Shown here piece by piece: positions 23,836 through 33,081 of a stretch of DNA of 34,019 bases. The notes under the pieces were generated by a model that was given only the letters and a program-made list of their open reading frames with translations, was not told where the DNA came from and ran no database searches. A program made the position numbers and the translations under genes. Where the stretch lies: NCBI GenBank assembly GCA_937868485.1, contig CALMML010000501.1, positions 1-34,019 on the forward strand. Reading direction: 5' to 3'. This stretch comes from an uncultured Myxococcales bacterium (GTDB lineage Bacteria > Myxococcota_A > Polyangia > Palsa-1104 > JAEUJZ01). How positions within the stretch are numbered: the stretch's first letter is position 1; every line of letters begins with the position of its first letter.

Positions 23836-25305
23836 CTACAGCGAGCGATTGAGCGCGATCGCAATCGTAGAGGGTGACAGCGCGAACGGATACCCAATCA
23901 GCACATCCGGCTTGTGGTCTGCGTCGATGTCCGTGGCGTAATAGACCACCGAGTTTACGCCGACACCGACGCTTTCTGGATAGATCACCGACGGACTTAG
24001 ATAGCCGCCTTGTCGATTCGACAGCATCACGAGCGAAGCACTCTGCGTCTTGTCGCCAAAGATGATGTCGGGCCAGCCGTCTCCGCTGATGTCTTCGGCC
24101 AGCACACGAGCAGACGGAGACCGTCCCGCTTCCAGCAGATTTCCCGTCGCCAAGACACTGTTCGTGTTGTAGATGGGAAGCAGTCCTTTGGCACACGTCA
24201 GCAGCAGATCGGGACGACCATCTTGGTTCAGATCGCGACACGTCAGCCCAGCGGCTGCACATCCCGGTGCGGGCACGATGCTCTGGGTAAAGTCTCCGGT
24301 TCCGCTTTTTTGAGCAACGTGAAGCTCGCCGGGACCATCGACCCAGTACAGCTCATCGGTTCCGTCGCCGCTGGTGTCGCAGGCTGCGGACTCTGCGATG
24401 AAGGTTCCGGTCGAAATCACCATGCTGCGCTCATACGATCCGTCGCTCTTGAGCGTCAACAGAGACAGGGTTCGATCCATTGCATCGCTGACCATCAGCG
24501 TTCGCTGCGGGCTCGGGGACAGCTTGGTCCAGACGATCTGCTCAGGTCGGGTTCCGGTCTGGATGGATGGACCCGCGACAAAGCTTCCTTTTCCGTCGCC
24601 ACGAAACGTCTGAATCAAGCCTGCGGTAGTCACCAGAAGATCCAGCATTCCGTCCCCGTCTGCGTCCACCGACTGGATGTCTTGTCCGCTCTGTGTGGAG
24701 TCGCCCAGCGTCAGATACGTTGCGGGTTGCAGGGTTCCGTTTCCTTGTCCCAGACAGACTGCAATCGCGGGCTCATTGCCGGTGACGAATGCAACATCTA
24801 GCTTTCCGTCTCTGTTGAAGTCTCCGATGGCGAGCCTGCGTGCGCTTCGCGGCTCTCCGTATCGCTGAATTGAAAAACGTGCGGCTTCGGAATAGTAGGA
24901 AAACAGATCCGTACGTTTGACCGCTTGTCCGGTGGGATTGCGCAGCGCAATAGGCGTCCACCAGGATCCGTCTTTGCTTGCAGGAAGCGAAAACGACAGC
25001 TCGATCGAAGATACGTACTGCACATCAGGAATCTTCTGTTCCTGCCAAAGCACTTCTACGCCGGGTAGGAATCGCTCTCCCAAGATGCGAACAGAGCCAC
25101 CACCGCTCGTCGGTGTCAGGCTGGGATTCACCGCATACATGGCCAGTGCAGGATGACAGATCTGATCTTGCGGATCACAGACTTCATCGGCCAAGCACAG
25201 ATCAGGACTTGCGACACAGTTTTCTGGATTGGGAATGCTGAGACTGCCCCAAACAGACTGGCATCCACAGAGCAATGTGGCGACGAGAAAAGTAGATGAT
25301 TTCAT
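23836..25305 (-). CDS. VCBS/FG-GAP repeat lipoprotein (B) with IPT domain
   Basis: 489 residues. Lipoprotein signal ending LCGC (Cys15). A four-Cys cluster follows (C30, C37, C43, C50), then an IPT/TIG-like Ig fold (NPSLTPTSGGGSVRILGERF). The rest is a beta-propeller of FG-GAP/VCBS repeats with calcium-binding loops, such as DFNRDGKLD, DADGDGMLD, DTSGDGTDE, DLNQDGRPD, DISGDGWPD and DIDADHKPD. Such propellers serve extracellular adhesion or protein-protein contacts. It is a paralogue of the lipoprotein at 26940-28433, which has the same order of elements. It lies 40 bp after the second PEGA protein on the same strand. Likely surface-exposed on the outer membrane. Confidence 0.87.
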   Translation of the reverse strand: MKSSTFLVATLLCGCQSVWGSLSIPNPENCVASPDLCLADEVCDPQDQICHPALAMYAVNPSLTPTSGGGSVRILGERFLPGVEVLWQEQKIPDVQYVSSIELSFSLPASKDGSWWTPIALRNPTGQAVKRTDLFSYYSEAARFSIQRYGEPRSARRLAIGDFNRDGKLDVAFVTGNEPAIAVCLGQGNGTLQPATYLTLGDSTQSGQDIQSVDADGDGMLDLLVTTAGLIQTFRGDGKGSFVAGPSIQTGTRPEQIVWTKLSPSPQRTLMVSDAMDRTLSLLTLKSDGSYERSMVISTGTFIAESAACDTSGDGTDELYWVDGPGELHVAQKSGTGDFTQSIVPAPGCAAAGLTCRDLNQDGRPDLLLTCAKGLLPIYNTNSVLATGNLLEAGRSPSARVLAEDISGDGWPDIIFGDKTQSASLVMLSNRQGGYLSPSVIYPESVGVGVNSVVYYATDIDADHKPDVLIGYPFALSPSTIAIALNRSL

Positions 25306-25345
25306 TGGCGCTGTTCGCCTTTCTGATTCAAAGAAGCGAATCGAT

Positions 25346-26953
25346 TTAGGGAATCAGAGCCCATGGTCCGGCGGACTCAAGCTGTCCGGGCGGAATCACG
25401 GGACGACTGGCATTGCGAGGTCCGGGCCACGCCAAAAGAAGCGCACCCGAGACGGTGAAAGCAGATCCAATTCCGACGAGTGCAGCACCAGCGGGAGTCG
25501 TTTGATACAGGTTTGAACAGACAGCCATCGGTGGCACTGCTGGCTCGATACACTGACCAGAGATCGCGAGTGCAGAGGCTCCCAGTGCGACCAGTCCCAG
25601 ACCGACTCCGATGCCTGCAATTCCGGTGGCAATCCGCCACTTTGGACGCGGATTCCGATTGGGAGGAAGTCGCACAATCAGCGGTGCTGTCTCTTCTGCA
25701 CGGAGGCTTATCGCAAGCTGCGTTGTCTGTCCTGGCCTCACTTCATTGCGAACGGTCTGCGCGGTGTATCCCGGACGCACAATCTCTAGCTCGATGTCTC
25801 CGGCGAACAGCGGAATGCGAAGCGGAGTGATTCCCAGCCTGCGATTCCGTAGCTTCACCAGCGCACCTGCGGGCTCGGTTTGCAGTGCGAGTGTGCCGCG
25901 ACCGCGTGTGACCGCATCGTGAATCAAGCGCGGAAGCTGCGAGGCTGCGGACTCTGTCACTGCGGCTTCCGTACAGGGACTACACGGCACCGCAAGCTGC
26001 GCGGCCACTTCCCCAATCTGCGGATCGTGGAGCGCAAGCCGCGCTTCTGTGGACTGTGCTGCGGAAGACTGCGCTGGATCTAGCGACAGACCAGAGACGG
26101 TTAGCAGATAGTCTGCGTACGACTGATCGGTCAGCTTCAGGATGCAGCGCGCGTCTCCCTTGCAGTCTTCTCGACCATGCGGAGGCGCAGAGATCACAAA
26201 CAGACCCGCTTGCTCCAGTCGCGAAAGGAGCGGTGCGTGTGAGTCTTGCTGCGCGCTCAGCGTGCGAACATACAGATCCTGTTCCACTTGAAGCAGCGCG
26301 GTCGGAAGCTGCGACAGAACCGGCGCGCTCGACGGATTCGCGGCAGTGTCTGTCTTCAAGAGATAGGCGCGATGCGCTTGTACAGAGACGGTCACTGTCT
26401 GTCGACTGTCTCCGTGTGTGAGCGTGATGTTGTGACTTCCTTCCGCGAGCAGCAGCGGCAAAGGAAGTGGCAACATGCCAACCAGTCTGTCGTCGACATA
26501 AACCTGCGTCTCGGGCTCTCCTTGAATCAGGAGATCGCCGCTTGATCCTTGTCCTTGCGAGACAATTCGCTCTGCTTCTGCGCGCTGCTGCGGACTTTGA
26601 TTTCCGGGACCTGCGCTGACCAGATAACGCCGCAGCAGATCCTGCGAAAGGAAGGTCTGTCCTTCGGTGTAAGCGACGATTCCCAGCTGATACAGCGTGT
26701 CTGGACGATGGTCGAGCAGATACGCTTCAGAGAGCGCTGCGTACGCCTGCGCAAAGTTGCGTGACACAAGCGCCAGCACACCTTGCGCGACAAGCTGCGC
26801 GCTGCGCTCCGAAGGACTCTCTACCGCAGGCTGCGGACGCGGTGCGCGGACTCCTTTGGTGTATCCCTGCGATGCCACAGAGAGCACGACAGAGACAGCC
26901 ATCCAGCGACTGACGCACAAGCTGCGCGGACGATGCAGATTACGGCGTGACAT
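25346..26953 (-). CDS. PEGA-domain membrane protein (B)
   Basis: 535 residues from the ATG at 26953, overlapping the upstream stop by 14 bases. A signal-like hydrophobic stretch lies at 18-30. A TPR-like region (50-135) is followed by a first PEGA-type domain (139-200, GEPETQVYVDDRLVGMLPLP). A middle domain holds CSPC (324-327). A second PEGA domain spans 353-418 (TEPAGALVKLRNRRLGITPL). Two membrane segments end it (about 440-466 and 487-510), with a loop containing GQCIEP and a second Cys. The order PEGA, Cys pair, PEGA, two membrane segments is shared with the protein at 28430-29761. This one alone has the TPR-like part. Role unknown; likely envelope-anchored with the PEGA domains extracytoplasmic. 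Confidence 0.83.
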   Translation of the reverse strand: MSRRNLHRPRSLCVSRWMAVSVVLSVASQGYTKGVRAPRPQPAVESPSERSAQLVAQGVLALVSRNFAQAYAALSEAYLLDHRPDTLYQLGIVAYTEGQTFLSQDLLRRYLVSAGPGNQSPQQRAEAERIVSQGQGSSGDLLIQGEPETQVYVDDRLVGMLPLPLPLLLAEGSHNITLTHGDSRQTVTVSVQAHRAYLLKTDTAANPSSAPVLSQLPTALLQVEQDLYVRTLSAQQDSHAPLLSRLEQAGLFVISAPPHGREDCKGDARCILKLTDQSYADYLLTVSGLSLDPAQSSAAQSTEARLALHDPQIGEVAAQLAVPCSPCTEAAVTESAASQLPRLIHDAVTRGRGTLALQTEPAGALVKLRNRRLGITPLRIPLFAGDIELEIVRPGYTAQTVRNEVRPGQTTQLAISLRAEETAPLIVRLPPNRNPRPKWRIATGIAGIGVGLGLVALGASALAISGQCIEPAVPPMAVCSNLYQTTPAGAALVGIGSAFTVSGALLLAWPGPRNASRPVIPPGQLESAGPWALIP

Positions 26954-28433
26954 TTTTGAACAGCGATAGCTTTCCGGTGCGCTGCGCAATCACCACATCC
27001 GGCTTTCCGTCGGCTGTGAGATCTCCTACGTAGATCGAACGTGCCAGCGCAAACGACTCCAGAGGATAGTTTGCGCTTCGCGTAAAGACTCCGCCACCGT
27101 CTCCTGCATGAACTTCAAAGCGCTCTGCTGCGGCATTGTAATCCAGGGCGACAATGTCGTTTGTTCCGTCTCCGTTCAGATCCGCGACACCACAGCACTC
27201 ATCGCTGGAAAAGCTATCGAAGCGCTGTCCAGCGACGGTGTTTCCCGTTCCATCGCCCCAAAACAGCTGAAGCTCTGTTGCACCGGACACCGATGAAACC
27301 ACATCCAGCAATCCGTCATGGTTCAGATCTGCGGCAACCGGGGTCAGCAGGGACCGCTGTGAGATGCTGTAAAACGAGCTACCGAGCGATCCGTTTCCCT
27401 GATTCAGAAAGACCCCGAGTCGTGTGTCTTTTCCGCTGGTCAGGATGATGTCCGAACGTCCATCTCCGTTCATGTCTCCGGTCGTGATCTGCGACGAAGC
27501 GTCCAGCAGCTGTAGCGTGTGCGGAAACTGTTTTGGCGTGCCAAACATCCCGGTTCCCAAGCTGGGATAGACAGACAGATTGGCTCCGTTTCCCAGCACG
27601 AGGTCGGCGTTTTTGTCGCTGTTTACATCCAGCAGAGCCAGTCCGCCCACCGTCACGGGAACTTGCAGCGAACCGACCACCGTGAAGGTTCCGTCCCCTG
27701 TTCCAAGCGCCACTTCCACCACCGGCTGTGGACCCGATTCAGTGACCACCACATCGGGTTTTCCGTCATTGTTTACGTCGCCCACTGCCATCGAGATCGG
27801 ACGGGCCGAAAACGCAATCGGAGCGATCTGACGCAGCGTTCCGTCTTGCTGTCCCAAGAAGATGGCAACCGGCGTGGCCGCATCTGCAGACTGCGCCAGA
27901 TCAGGACGTCCATCTTGGTTAAAGTCCGCCGAGCGCAGCATCCGAACGGTGGAAGGACTACTGATCTGTATCACCGGCGCAAACTGTGGAAACGGATAGT
28001 AGTGAAACAGCTTTCCTGCCAAAAGGACTTGTCCCGAAGGCGCGGTCAGCTGCACTTCCATCGCTTGCTTGGTTCCGCTCTGCGCGGGCGCCATTGCCGT
28101 GATCTGCGAGTTCGACACCACAGTCAGCTTCGTCGCTGGCTTGCCCCCGATGGTGAGCGTCATTCCTTCTACGAAGTTCTTTCCCTTGATCGTCAGCAGA
28201 ACTTCTTGATCGTACGGAGCCGCTTTGGGGGAAAGGGAATCGATCCGCAGCGCGGGTTCGCATTCCCTTGTGAGCTGGTTGCAGATTGTGTCCGGTTCCG
28301 TACACAGTTGCATATTTGCAACACAGCTTGCTGGATTCGACTGTGACAGTCCGCCAAACAGTGCTTCACAGCTTGCGCCGGTCAGCGCGGTTCCGAGTAG
28401 CAGCATGCGTGCGATGACTGCGCGGTGTCTCAC
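26940..28433 (-). CDS. VCBS/FG-GAP repeat lipoprotein (A) with IPT domain
   Basis: 497 residues from the GTG at 28433. This start is chosen because it overlaps the upstream stop as GTGA, has AAGGAG seven bases upstream and opens a lipoprotein signal ending GASC (Cys22); the frame itself is open to 28487. A four-Cys cluster (C37, C44, C51, C58) and an IPT/TIG-like fold (about 65-150) follow. The propeller has seven calcium loops: DFNQDGRPD, DVNNDGKPD, DVNSDKNAD, DMNGDGRSD, DLNHDGLLD, DLNGDGTND, DLTADGKPD. Seven blades are likely. It is the paralogue of the protein at 23836-25305. Coupled to PEGA protein A upstream; its own end overlaps PEGA protein B. Confidence 0.88.
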   Translation of the reverse strand: MRHRAVIARMLLLGTALTGASCEALFGGLSQSNPASCVANMQLCTEPDTICNQLTRECEPALRIDSLSPKAAPYDQEVLLTIKGKNFVEGMTLTIGGKPATKLTVVSNSQITAMAPAQSGTKQAMEVQLTAPSGQVLLAGKLFHYYPFPQFAPVIQISSPSTVRMLRSADFNQDGRPDLAQSADAATPVAIFLGQQDGTLRQIAPIAFSARPISMAVGDVNNDGKPDVVVTESGPQPVVEVALGTGDGTFTVVGSLQVPVTVGGLALLDVNSDKNADLVLGNGANLSVYPSLGTGMFGTPKQFPHTLQLLDASSQITTGDMNGDGRSDIILTSGKDTRLGVFLNQGNGSLGSSFYSISQRSLLTPVAADLNHDGLLDVVSSVSGATELQLFWGDGTGNTVAGQRFDSFSSDECCGVADLNGDGTNDIVALDYNAAAERFEVHAGDGGGVFTRSANYPLESFALARSIYVGDLTADGKPDVVIAQRTGKLSLFKNVTP

Positions 28434-29761
28434 TTGCCTACTCCTTGCGAGGGCTGCGTCTTGGGGGGAATCACGTTCCCGGGCCAAGCCATCGTCAGGA
28501 CGCCTCCCAGAATCAGCGCGGAACCCGTTGTGACAAGACCCAGTCCCAGGGGACGCGTGGCATAGAGCGCATCACAGTGACGCGCGGATCCTTCCGGTGC
28601 GGTGATGCACTGACCGTCGACAGACAGCGCGCCTGCACCGATTCCCAGAAGGACTCCTCCCACACCAATTCCTGCGGCTCCCGCTAGGAGTCGCCAGCGC
28701 GGACGCGGGGATCGTTCTACGCTGGGTTTGCTGCCATCAAGCACAATCACGCGACGCTTGCGCGCCGCCGCTTCCTGCTCGCTCCACTCTTGTTCCGCCG
28801 GTTCCAATTTCAGGGTCACGCTGGACTCTGCACTCTCTGCCACATCGACACGCTGCAGCAGCTCACGATATCCAGGCAGACTTGCACGAAGCTCGACGGT
28901 GCCAGCCCAGACTCTGCGCTGTAGCGGAGCCATTCCTACTCGCTCTCCGTTGATGAGCACTTCTGCTTGGGAAGGCTCTGTCTGGATGCGTAGGAATCCC
29001 TTTTTGCGCGTCAGCGCTGCACTGGCCAGCGGAGACAGCACTTGCGACAGCTTGTCCTTTAGCATCTCGACGCTACAGCTTGGACAGGATTCACTGATCG
29101 CACTGGCCTGCTGTCCGACGCTGCGATCCACAACCTGCGCTCGCACAGCATAGCTACGCACGCTTGCTGAATCACTCGGTCCTGCGCTCGCAGTGACAGA
29201 CAACACCACCGTGTAATCGACTTGCTGCTTGGCGGCTTGATCGGACAGACACGCAGTCTGTGTCAAACAGGAAGCGGGTGGCAGCGCATCGCGCGGAAGC
29301 TGAATCAGCGTCAGTCTCTGCTTCGACAGCGCGCGCACCGTCGCAATCGCCAGCTCTTCTTCCGCTGCTTTGGGAATCCCTTCGTACTGCTCTAGCAGCA
29401 GCGCATGCGGAGGCACCGTAATCGACACCGCTTGCACGCTGAAGCTGAAGCGAACTTCTTGCGCACGACCCGCGCGAACGTCCACCTGCGCGCTGAGCGT
29501 ACTGCGTCCTTGCGTTGCGGTGATCACATGCTGTCCCGCGCGCAGCAGCAGCGGAGCCGAAAGAGGAAGCTGCTGCGTCGGCTCGCCGTCGACGGAGATC
29601 TGGGTTCCGCGCTCCGCAAAGACCTCGACTTCACCGCTTGGCTGAACATCGACTGTGCTTGGCTGCGCACGCACCACTGGATCGATTCCCAGCGACAGCG
29701 CGATGAGCACACCGAGCCGCAGCAGCACTTGGTTGTGCCGCGAAGTCTGCTTCACGATCAT
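28430..29761 (-). CDS. PEGA-domain membrane protein (A)
   Basis: 443 residues from the ATG at 29761. This start overlaps the upstream stop as ATGA and has AGGAAG six bases upstream; the frame runs on to 29875. Signal peptide with cleavage near VRA|QP (32). First PEGA-type domain at 44-108 (AERGTQISVDGEPTQQLPLS), a middle domain with CPSC (226-229), then a second PEGA at 255-320 (TEPSQAEVLINGERVGMAPL). Two membrane segments (358-381, 405-427) flank a loop with GQCITAP and another Cys, ending AWPG. The same layout recurs in the protein at 25346-26953, so the two are paralogues. It lies between the kinase-HEAT protein and lipoprotein A, with 4-bp overlaps on both sides. Confidence 0.85.
   Translation of the reverse strand: MIVKQTSRHNQVLLRLGVLIALSLGIDPVVRAQPSTVDVQPSGEVEVFAERGTQISVDGEPTQQLPLSAPLLLRAGQHVITATQGRSTLSAQVDVRAGRAQEVRFSFSVQAVSITVPPHALLLEQYEGIPKAAEEELAIATVRALSKQRLTLIQLPRDALPPASCLTQTACLSDQAAKQQVDYTVVLSVTASAGPSDSASVRSYAVRAQVVDRSVGQQASAISESCPSCSVEMLKDKLSQVLSPLASAALTRKKGFLRIQTEPSQAEVLINGERVGMAPLQRRVWAGTVELRASLPGYRELLQRVDVAESAESSVTLKLEPAEQEWSEQEAAARKRRVIVLDGSKPSVERSPRPRWRLLAGAAGIGVGGVLLGIGAGALSVDGQCITAPEGSARHCDALYATRPLGLGLVTTGSALILGGVLTMAWPGNVIPPKTQPSQGVGK
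28441..28446 (-). promoter_or_regulatory. Shine-Dalgarno fixing the GTG start of VCBS lipoprotein A
   Basis: AAGGAG on the minus strand, seven bases before the GTG at 28433, inside the end of the PEGA protein A gene. Together with the GTGA overlap it decides this start. Confidence 0.8.
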
Positions 29762-32700
29762 GGACAGCTTCCTGCTTTCACCGTCTGCGTGGCTTTCACC
29801 ACCACCGTCTGCGGCTTTCCTTCGATCGTGATCTGATGACTTCCCGGCGGCATCCACAGCGGCAGCAGCGCGCACGACTTTTTGGAAAACTTGGGAACCA
29901 TCACCACCCCAAGCTGAGGCACCAGTCGCAGGATCGCGGCTTGGGTCGACGACTTTTCTTCCGCCTTCCCCGACACTTTCGGACTGAGCTTCATCGCCAG
30001 CTCAAACTCTGTCATCGCTTCTGCCGTGTGACCTTGGGCTTCGTGCGCGCGTCCGAGCAGCACCGACAGCTCAAACGACAGCTCTGCACAGCCCGGCGTC
30101 TTTTCCGACCGCGTACACAGCCGTCGCGCCTTTCCGAGCAGCTGCTCTGCCGCCGCGAAGTCTTTGGTGTCCAGCGCGTGCCGACCGCGCCGTGCCAGCT
30201 CTGCCACCTGCGTGGTCTTTTCCGTTCCGCTCGGACTCGCAATCGGAGTCGATCCCGTCGGTGGCGCACTGTCGTTAGGACTTGGCTCACGCGGTGGTGC
30301 CGTCGTCTTGTCGTCTGCTTTCTGCGGCGCGAGCTTCGTCGGCTGTGGCATCGGAAGCGCCAGCGCCGAGCTGCTCGCGGACACATTGAGCAAGCGCAGC
30401 AGCAGCGCCGCCGCTCGCGTTCGCACCACCGCATTGCCATCGTCGGACAGCAGTCGCAAGATTCCCAGACCTGCGGGCTTGCCGTCGATGAGCGGAAGCT
30501 CTGCCGCGACCTCTGCCGCCTGGCTTCGCACCTGCACCGATGGATCACGCGCCGCTTTCTGAAGCAGAGGCAGGCTCACCGTCAGCGGCGACAGCAGCAG
30601 TCCTTCCACCACCGCGACGCGCTGCTCGACCGGCACCGTCGTCGAAAGCTGTGACAGCAGGTTCGGCGGATCGACGTGCTCGCCCAGCTTCAGCAGCAGC
30701 CCATACGCCGTGGCCGCCGCGCTGCCCCCTTTGCCGAGCGCTTCCCGCAAGACCGGCACCGCCCGCACATCGCCCGCCTCGGCCAGCCGTCGCGCCGCCG
30801 CCATTCGCAGCGCCCAGCTCTCTTCGGACAGCGCGCGCTTCCACAGCTCGCGGTCCCCGTCTTCGCGATCGATGATCTGTCGTCGCTGCTCGTTGTCAGC
30901 TTTGCCGTACAGCTCGTTTAGCTGCTGTCGCTGCGACGTGTCACCGAGCCGCTCCAGCCCAATCCTCGCCAGGATCTGATCGGCCTGCTCCCCGCGCAGC
31001 AGCACGTCGGTCAGCCACGAGCGCACTTGACCCACAAGGTCGCTCTGCTTGAGCTTGGACAGCAGCGTCGTCACCTTCACCAGCGTGCGCAGCGCTTCGC
31101 TTCGTACTTCGCTCGCTTCGTCGGACAGACCTTGATGCAGCGCTTCCAGCGACGACGCATCACTCCGCTGTCCCAGCGCCCGCATCGCACTGCGTCGGAC
31201 GCTCGCAACCTTGTCCTTGGTCAGTCGCAGCAGCAGCGTCTCTGCCTGCGCCGAGCGGTCTTCGCTGAGCACGCCCGCCGCATCCGCTCGCAGCGCAAAG
31301 TCGTCGTCGTCACTCGCCAGACGCGCCCAGGTCAGGCTCTGATCCGATAGCGAGGTCGGCTCGCGGGCCGCAATGTCGACGATCGCAATCGCCGCCTGAT
31401 GTCGCAGCTCTTGGGACGGATCGCCGCTCAGGATCGACGCAAGCAGCCGCACATCCGTCGCGACACCCGACAGCGCCAGCCCTTCCATCGCAATCTGTCG
31501 CGATGCCAGCGTGGCATCTTGGGCCTCTGCCACCTTGCGAAACATATCGAGTCCCACCGGGCTTTCCGGCGTCGTCAGCAGGCGCGCCGCAAACAGCTGC
31601 TCTGCCCCCGGCTGCGCGGCCAGCTCCGTCAGAAATCGTCGTCCCACCTCGTCGTGAACCGCTGCCAGTCGACCCGCCGCCAGCAGCTTGTGCTCGCGTC
31701 GTCCCGGCCTGGTCAGTCGCTGTCGCAGCAGCGACTTCGCTTGCTCATCCCCGCCACGCGCCAGCCGTCCGAGCAGCCTCACCGCTTGCTCTTCCGACGT
31801 GCCCGACATCGTCGCCACTCCGAGAAGAATCTCAATCGCTTTCGGGTGCCCTTGCTCGCTCAGCCAGTACGCCGCTTTCTGTCGCGCCATCGGGTCGCTG
31901 CCGTCGAGCGCTTGCATCAGCAGCTTCTGACCCTGCGGATCACCCAGCTGAGACAGCGCCGCCGCCGCCGCAATCTGCACATTTGGTGCCGACTTTTGAT
32001 CGATCAGCATCTGAAGCCGAGGAATCGCTTGTCGATCGCCCAGCTCGCCAATGGCCGCTGCGGCTTGGGCTGCAATCTCGCTGTTTCCGTCGGAAAGAAG
32101 CGGCAAAAGCTTCGGCAGCAGGCTCAGGTCGTGGGTCCAGCCCAGCTCGCTCAGCACCGACGCACGCAGCTCGGGATCTGACGCGCGCAGCTCGCCCACC
32201 AAGAACGCCGTTGCTTGCGCTCGGGCTTCGGCCAGCTCACTCGGACGAAGCTGAAGCTGCGCGGCCTTGCGCTGGTTCGATAGGTAGCGACTGCCCAGGT
32301 ACAGACCGCCGCTGGCCAGCACCAGCACCGACGTCGCCGCAATCACCGAGCTAAGGAACACGCGCTGCTTGGCTTCCTTCGACAGCCCGCGAAAGCCGCT
32401 CTGCAACAGCTTCGCTGCGTCTTTGCCGAGCACCACACGCTCGCCCCGCTGAATCTGTAGCAGCTCAATTTCTTTGCCCAGCTCCGCGATGACTTCTTTC
32501 ATCGACGGATAGCGATGGTCAGCAGCCTTCGCCAGCAGCTTCATCACCAGCATGTCCAGCGCTTTGGTGATCTTCAGCTTCGGGTGCTTGCTGTGCAGCG
32601 TCGGCGCCGGCATCGAGACATGCTTGAACATCAGGCTCGTCGGTGTCGCGCCTTCAAACGGGAGCTGTCCCGTCAGCATCTCAAACAAGATGCAGCCGAG

Positions 32701-32979
32701 CGCATACTGATCCGCCCGCGCATCGACCTCTGCCGCGCACGCTTGTTCCGGCGACATGTACAGCGGCGTACCCAGCACCGACCCCACTTCCGTCAGTCGC
32801 CCGCTTCCGCTGTAGCTGTTGTCGCTGCGACCACTTCGCTGTGCCGCCGTGAGCTGCTCGATCTGCTCCTGACGCAGCGCCTGATTGGCTCGCAGTGCGA
32901 TGCCAAAGTCGACGATCTTGACGAAGTCCTTCTGCCCCGTCTGCTCCACCAAAAAGATGTTCTCTGGCTGAGGATTCAT
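29758..32979 (-). CDS. 5'-truncated Ser/Thr kinase fused to HEAT repeats and a TPR-like tail
   Basis: 1073 residues from the ATG at 32979; a TTG at 33102 would add 41 Arg/Ser-rich residues unlike any kinase. The protein begins MNPQPENIFLVE, which aligns with the middle of HRDLKPENIFL in the other kinases. The whole N-lobe, ATP-binding Lys and catalytic HRD are therefore missing. What remains is DFG (24-26), GTPLYMSPEQA (70-80), the C-lobe, a membrane segment (about 207-230), a long run of HEAT-like helical repeats (about 250-880), a Pro/Thr-rich linker, a TPR-like region and a short beta-rich end. It cannot be a working kinase but could survive as a HEAT scaffold. The stop overlaps PEGA protein A by four bases. 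It may be a decaying pseudogene. Confidence 0.8.
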   Translation of the reverse strand: MNPQPENIFLVEQTGQKDFVKIVDFGIALRANQALRQEQIEQLTAAQRSGRSDNSYSGSGRLTEVGSVLGTPLYMSPEQACAAEVDARADQYALGCILFEMLTGQLPFEGATPTSLMFKHVSMPAPTLHSKHPKLKITKALDMLVMKLLAKAADHRYPSMKEVIAELGKEIELLQIQRGERVVLGKDAAKLLQSGFRGLSKEAKQRVFLSSVIAATSVLVLASGGLYLGSRYLSNQRKAAQLQLRPSELAEARAQATAFLVGELRASDPELRASVLSELGWTHDLSLLPKLLPLLSDGNSEIAAQAAAAIGELGDRQAIPRLQMLIDQKSAPNVQIAAAAALSQLGDPQGQKLLMQALDGSDPMARQKAAYWLSEQGHPKAIEILLGVATMSGTSEEQAVRLLGRLARGGDEQAKSLLRQRLTRPGRREHKLLAAGRLAAVHDEVGRRFLTELAAQPGAEQLFAARLLTTPESPVGLDMFRKVAEAQDATLASRQIAMEGLALSGVATDVRLLASILSGDPSQELRHQAAIAIVDIAAREPTSLSDQSLTWARLASDDDDFALRADAAGVLSEDRSAQAETLLLRLTKDKVASVRRSAMRALGQRSDASSLEALHQGLSDEASEVRSEALRTLVKVTTLLSKLKQSDLVGQVRSWLTDVLLRGEQADQILARIGLERLGDTSQRQQLNELYGKADNEQRRQIIDREDGDRELWKRALSEESWALRMAAARRLAEAGDVRAVPVLREALGKGGSAAATAYGLLLKLGEHVDPPNLLSQLSTTVPVEQRVAVVEGLLLSPLTVSLPLLQKAARDPSVQVRSQAAEVAAELPLIDGKPAGLGILRLLSDDGNAVVRTRAAALLLRLLNVSASSSALALPMPQPTKLAPQKADDKTTAPPREPSPNDSAPPTGSTPIASPSGTEKTTQVAELARRGRHALDTKDFAAAEQLLGKARRLCTRSEKTPGCAELSFELSVLLGRAHEAQGHTAEAMTEFELAMKLSPKVSGKAEEKSSTQAAILRLVPQLGVVMVPKFSKKSCALLPLWMPPGSHQITIEGKPQTVVVKATQTVKAGSCP

Positions 32980-33081
32980 TCCTCGCACTTCCGTCGAGAA
33001 ATGGCTGGTTTTCAGTGCCCTGCGGAAGGAAGAGGGAAGTCGCTCTGTCGCCTGGGTCTTTCCGTAGCGCCAGACCCTCTG

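Noticed and set aside
32989-33002. 14-mer ATTTCTCGACGGAA present at 7502 and 19657 (plus) and 33002-32989 (minus)
   Set aside because: One copy is inside the FHA coding sequence, the flanks do not match, and TCCGTCGG-like words are very common in this DNA, so shared origin is not supported.
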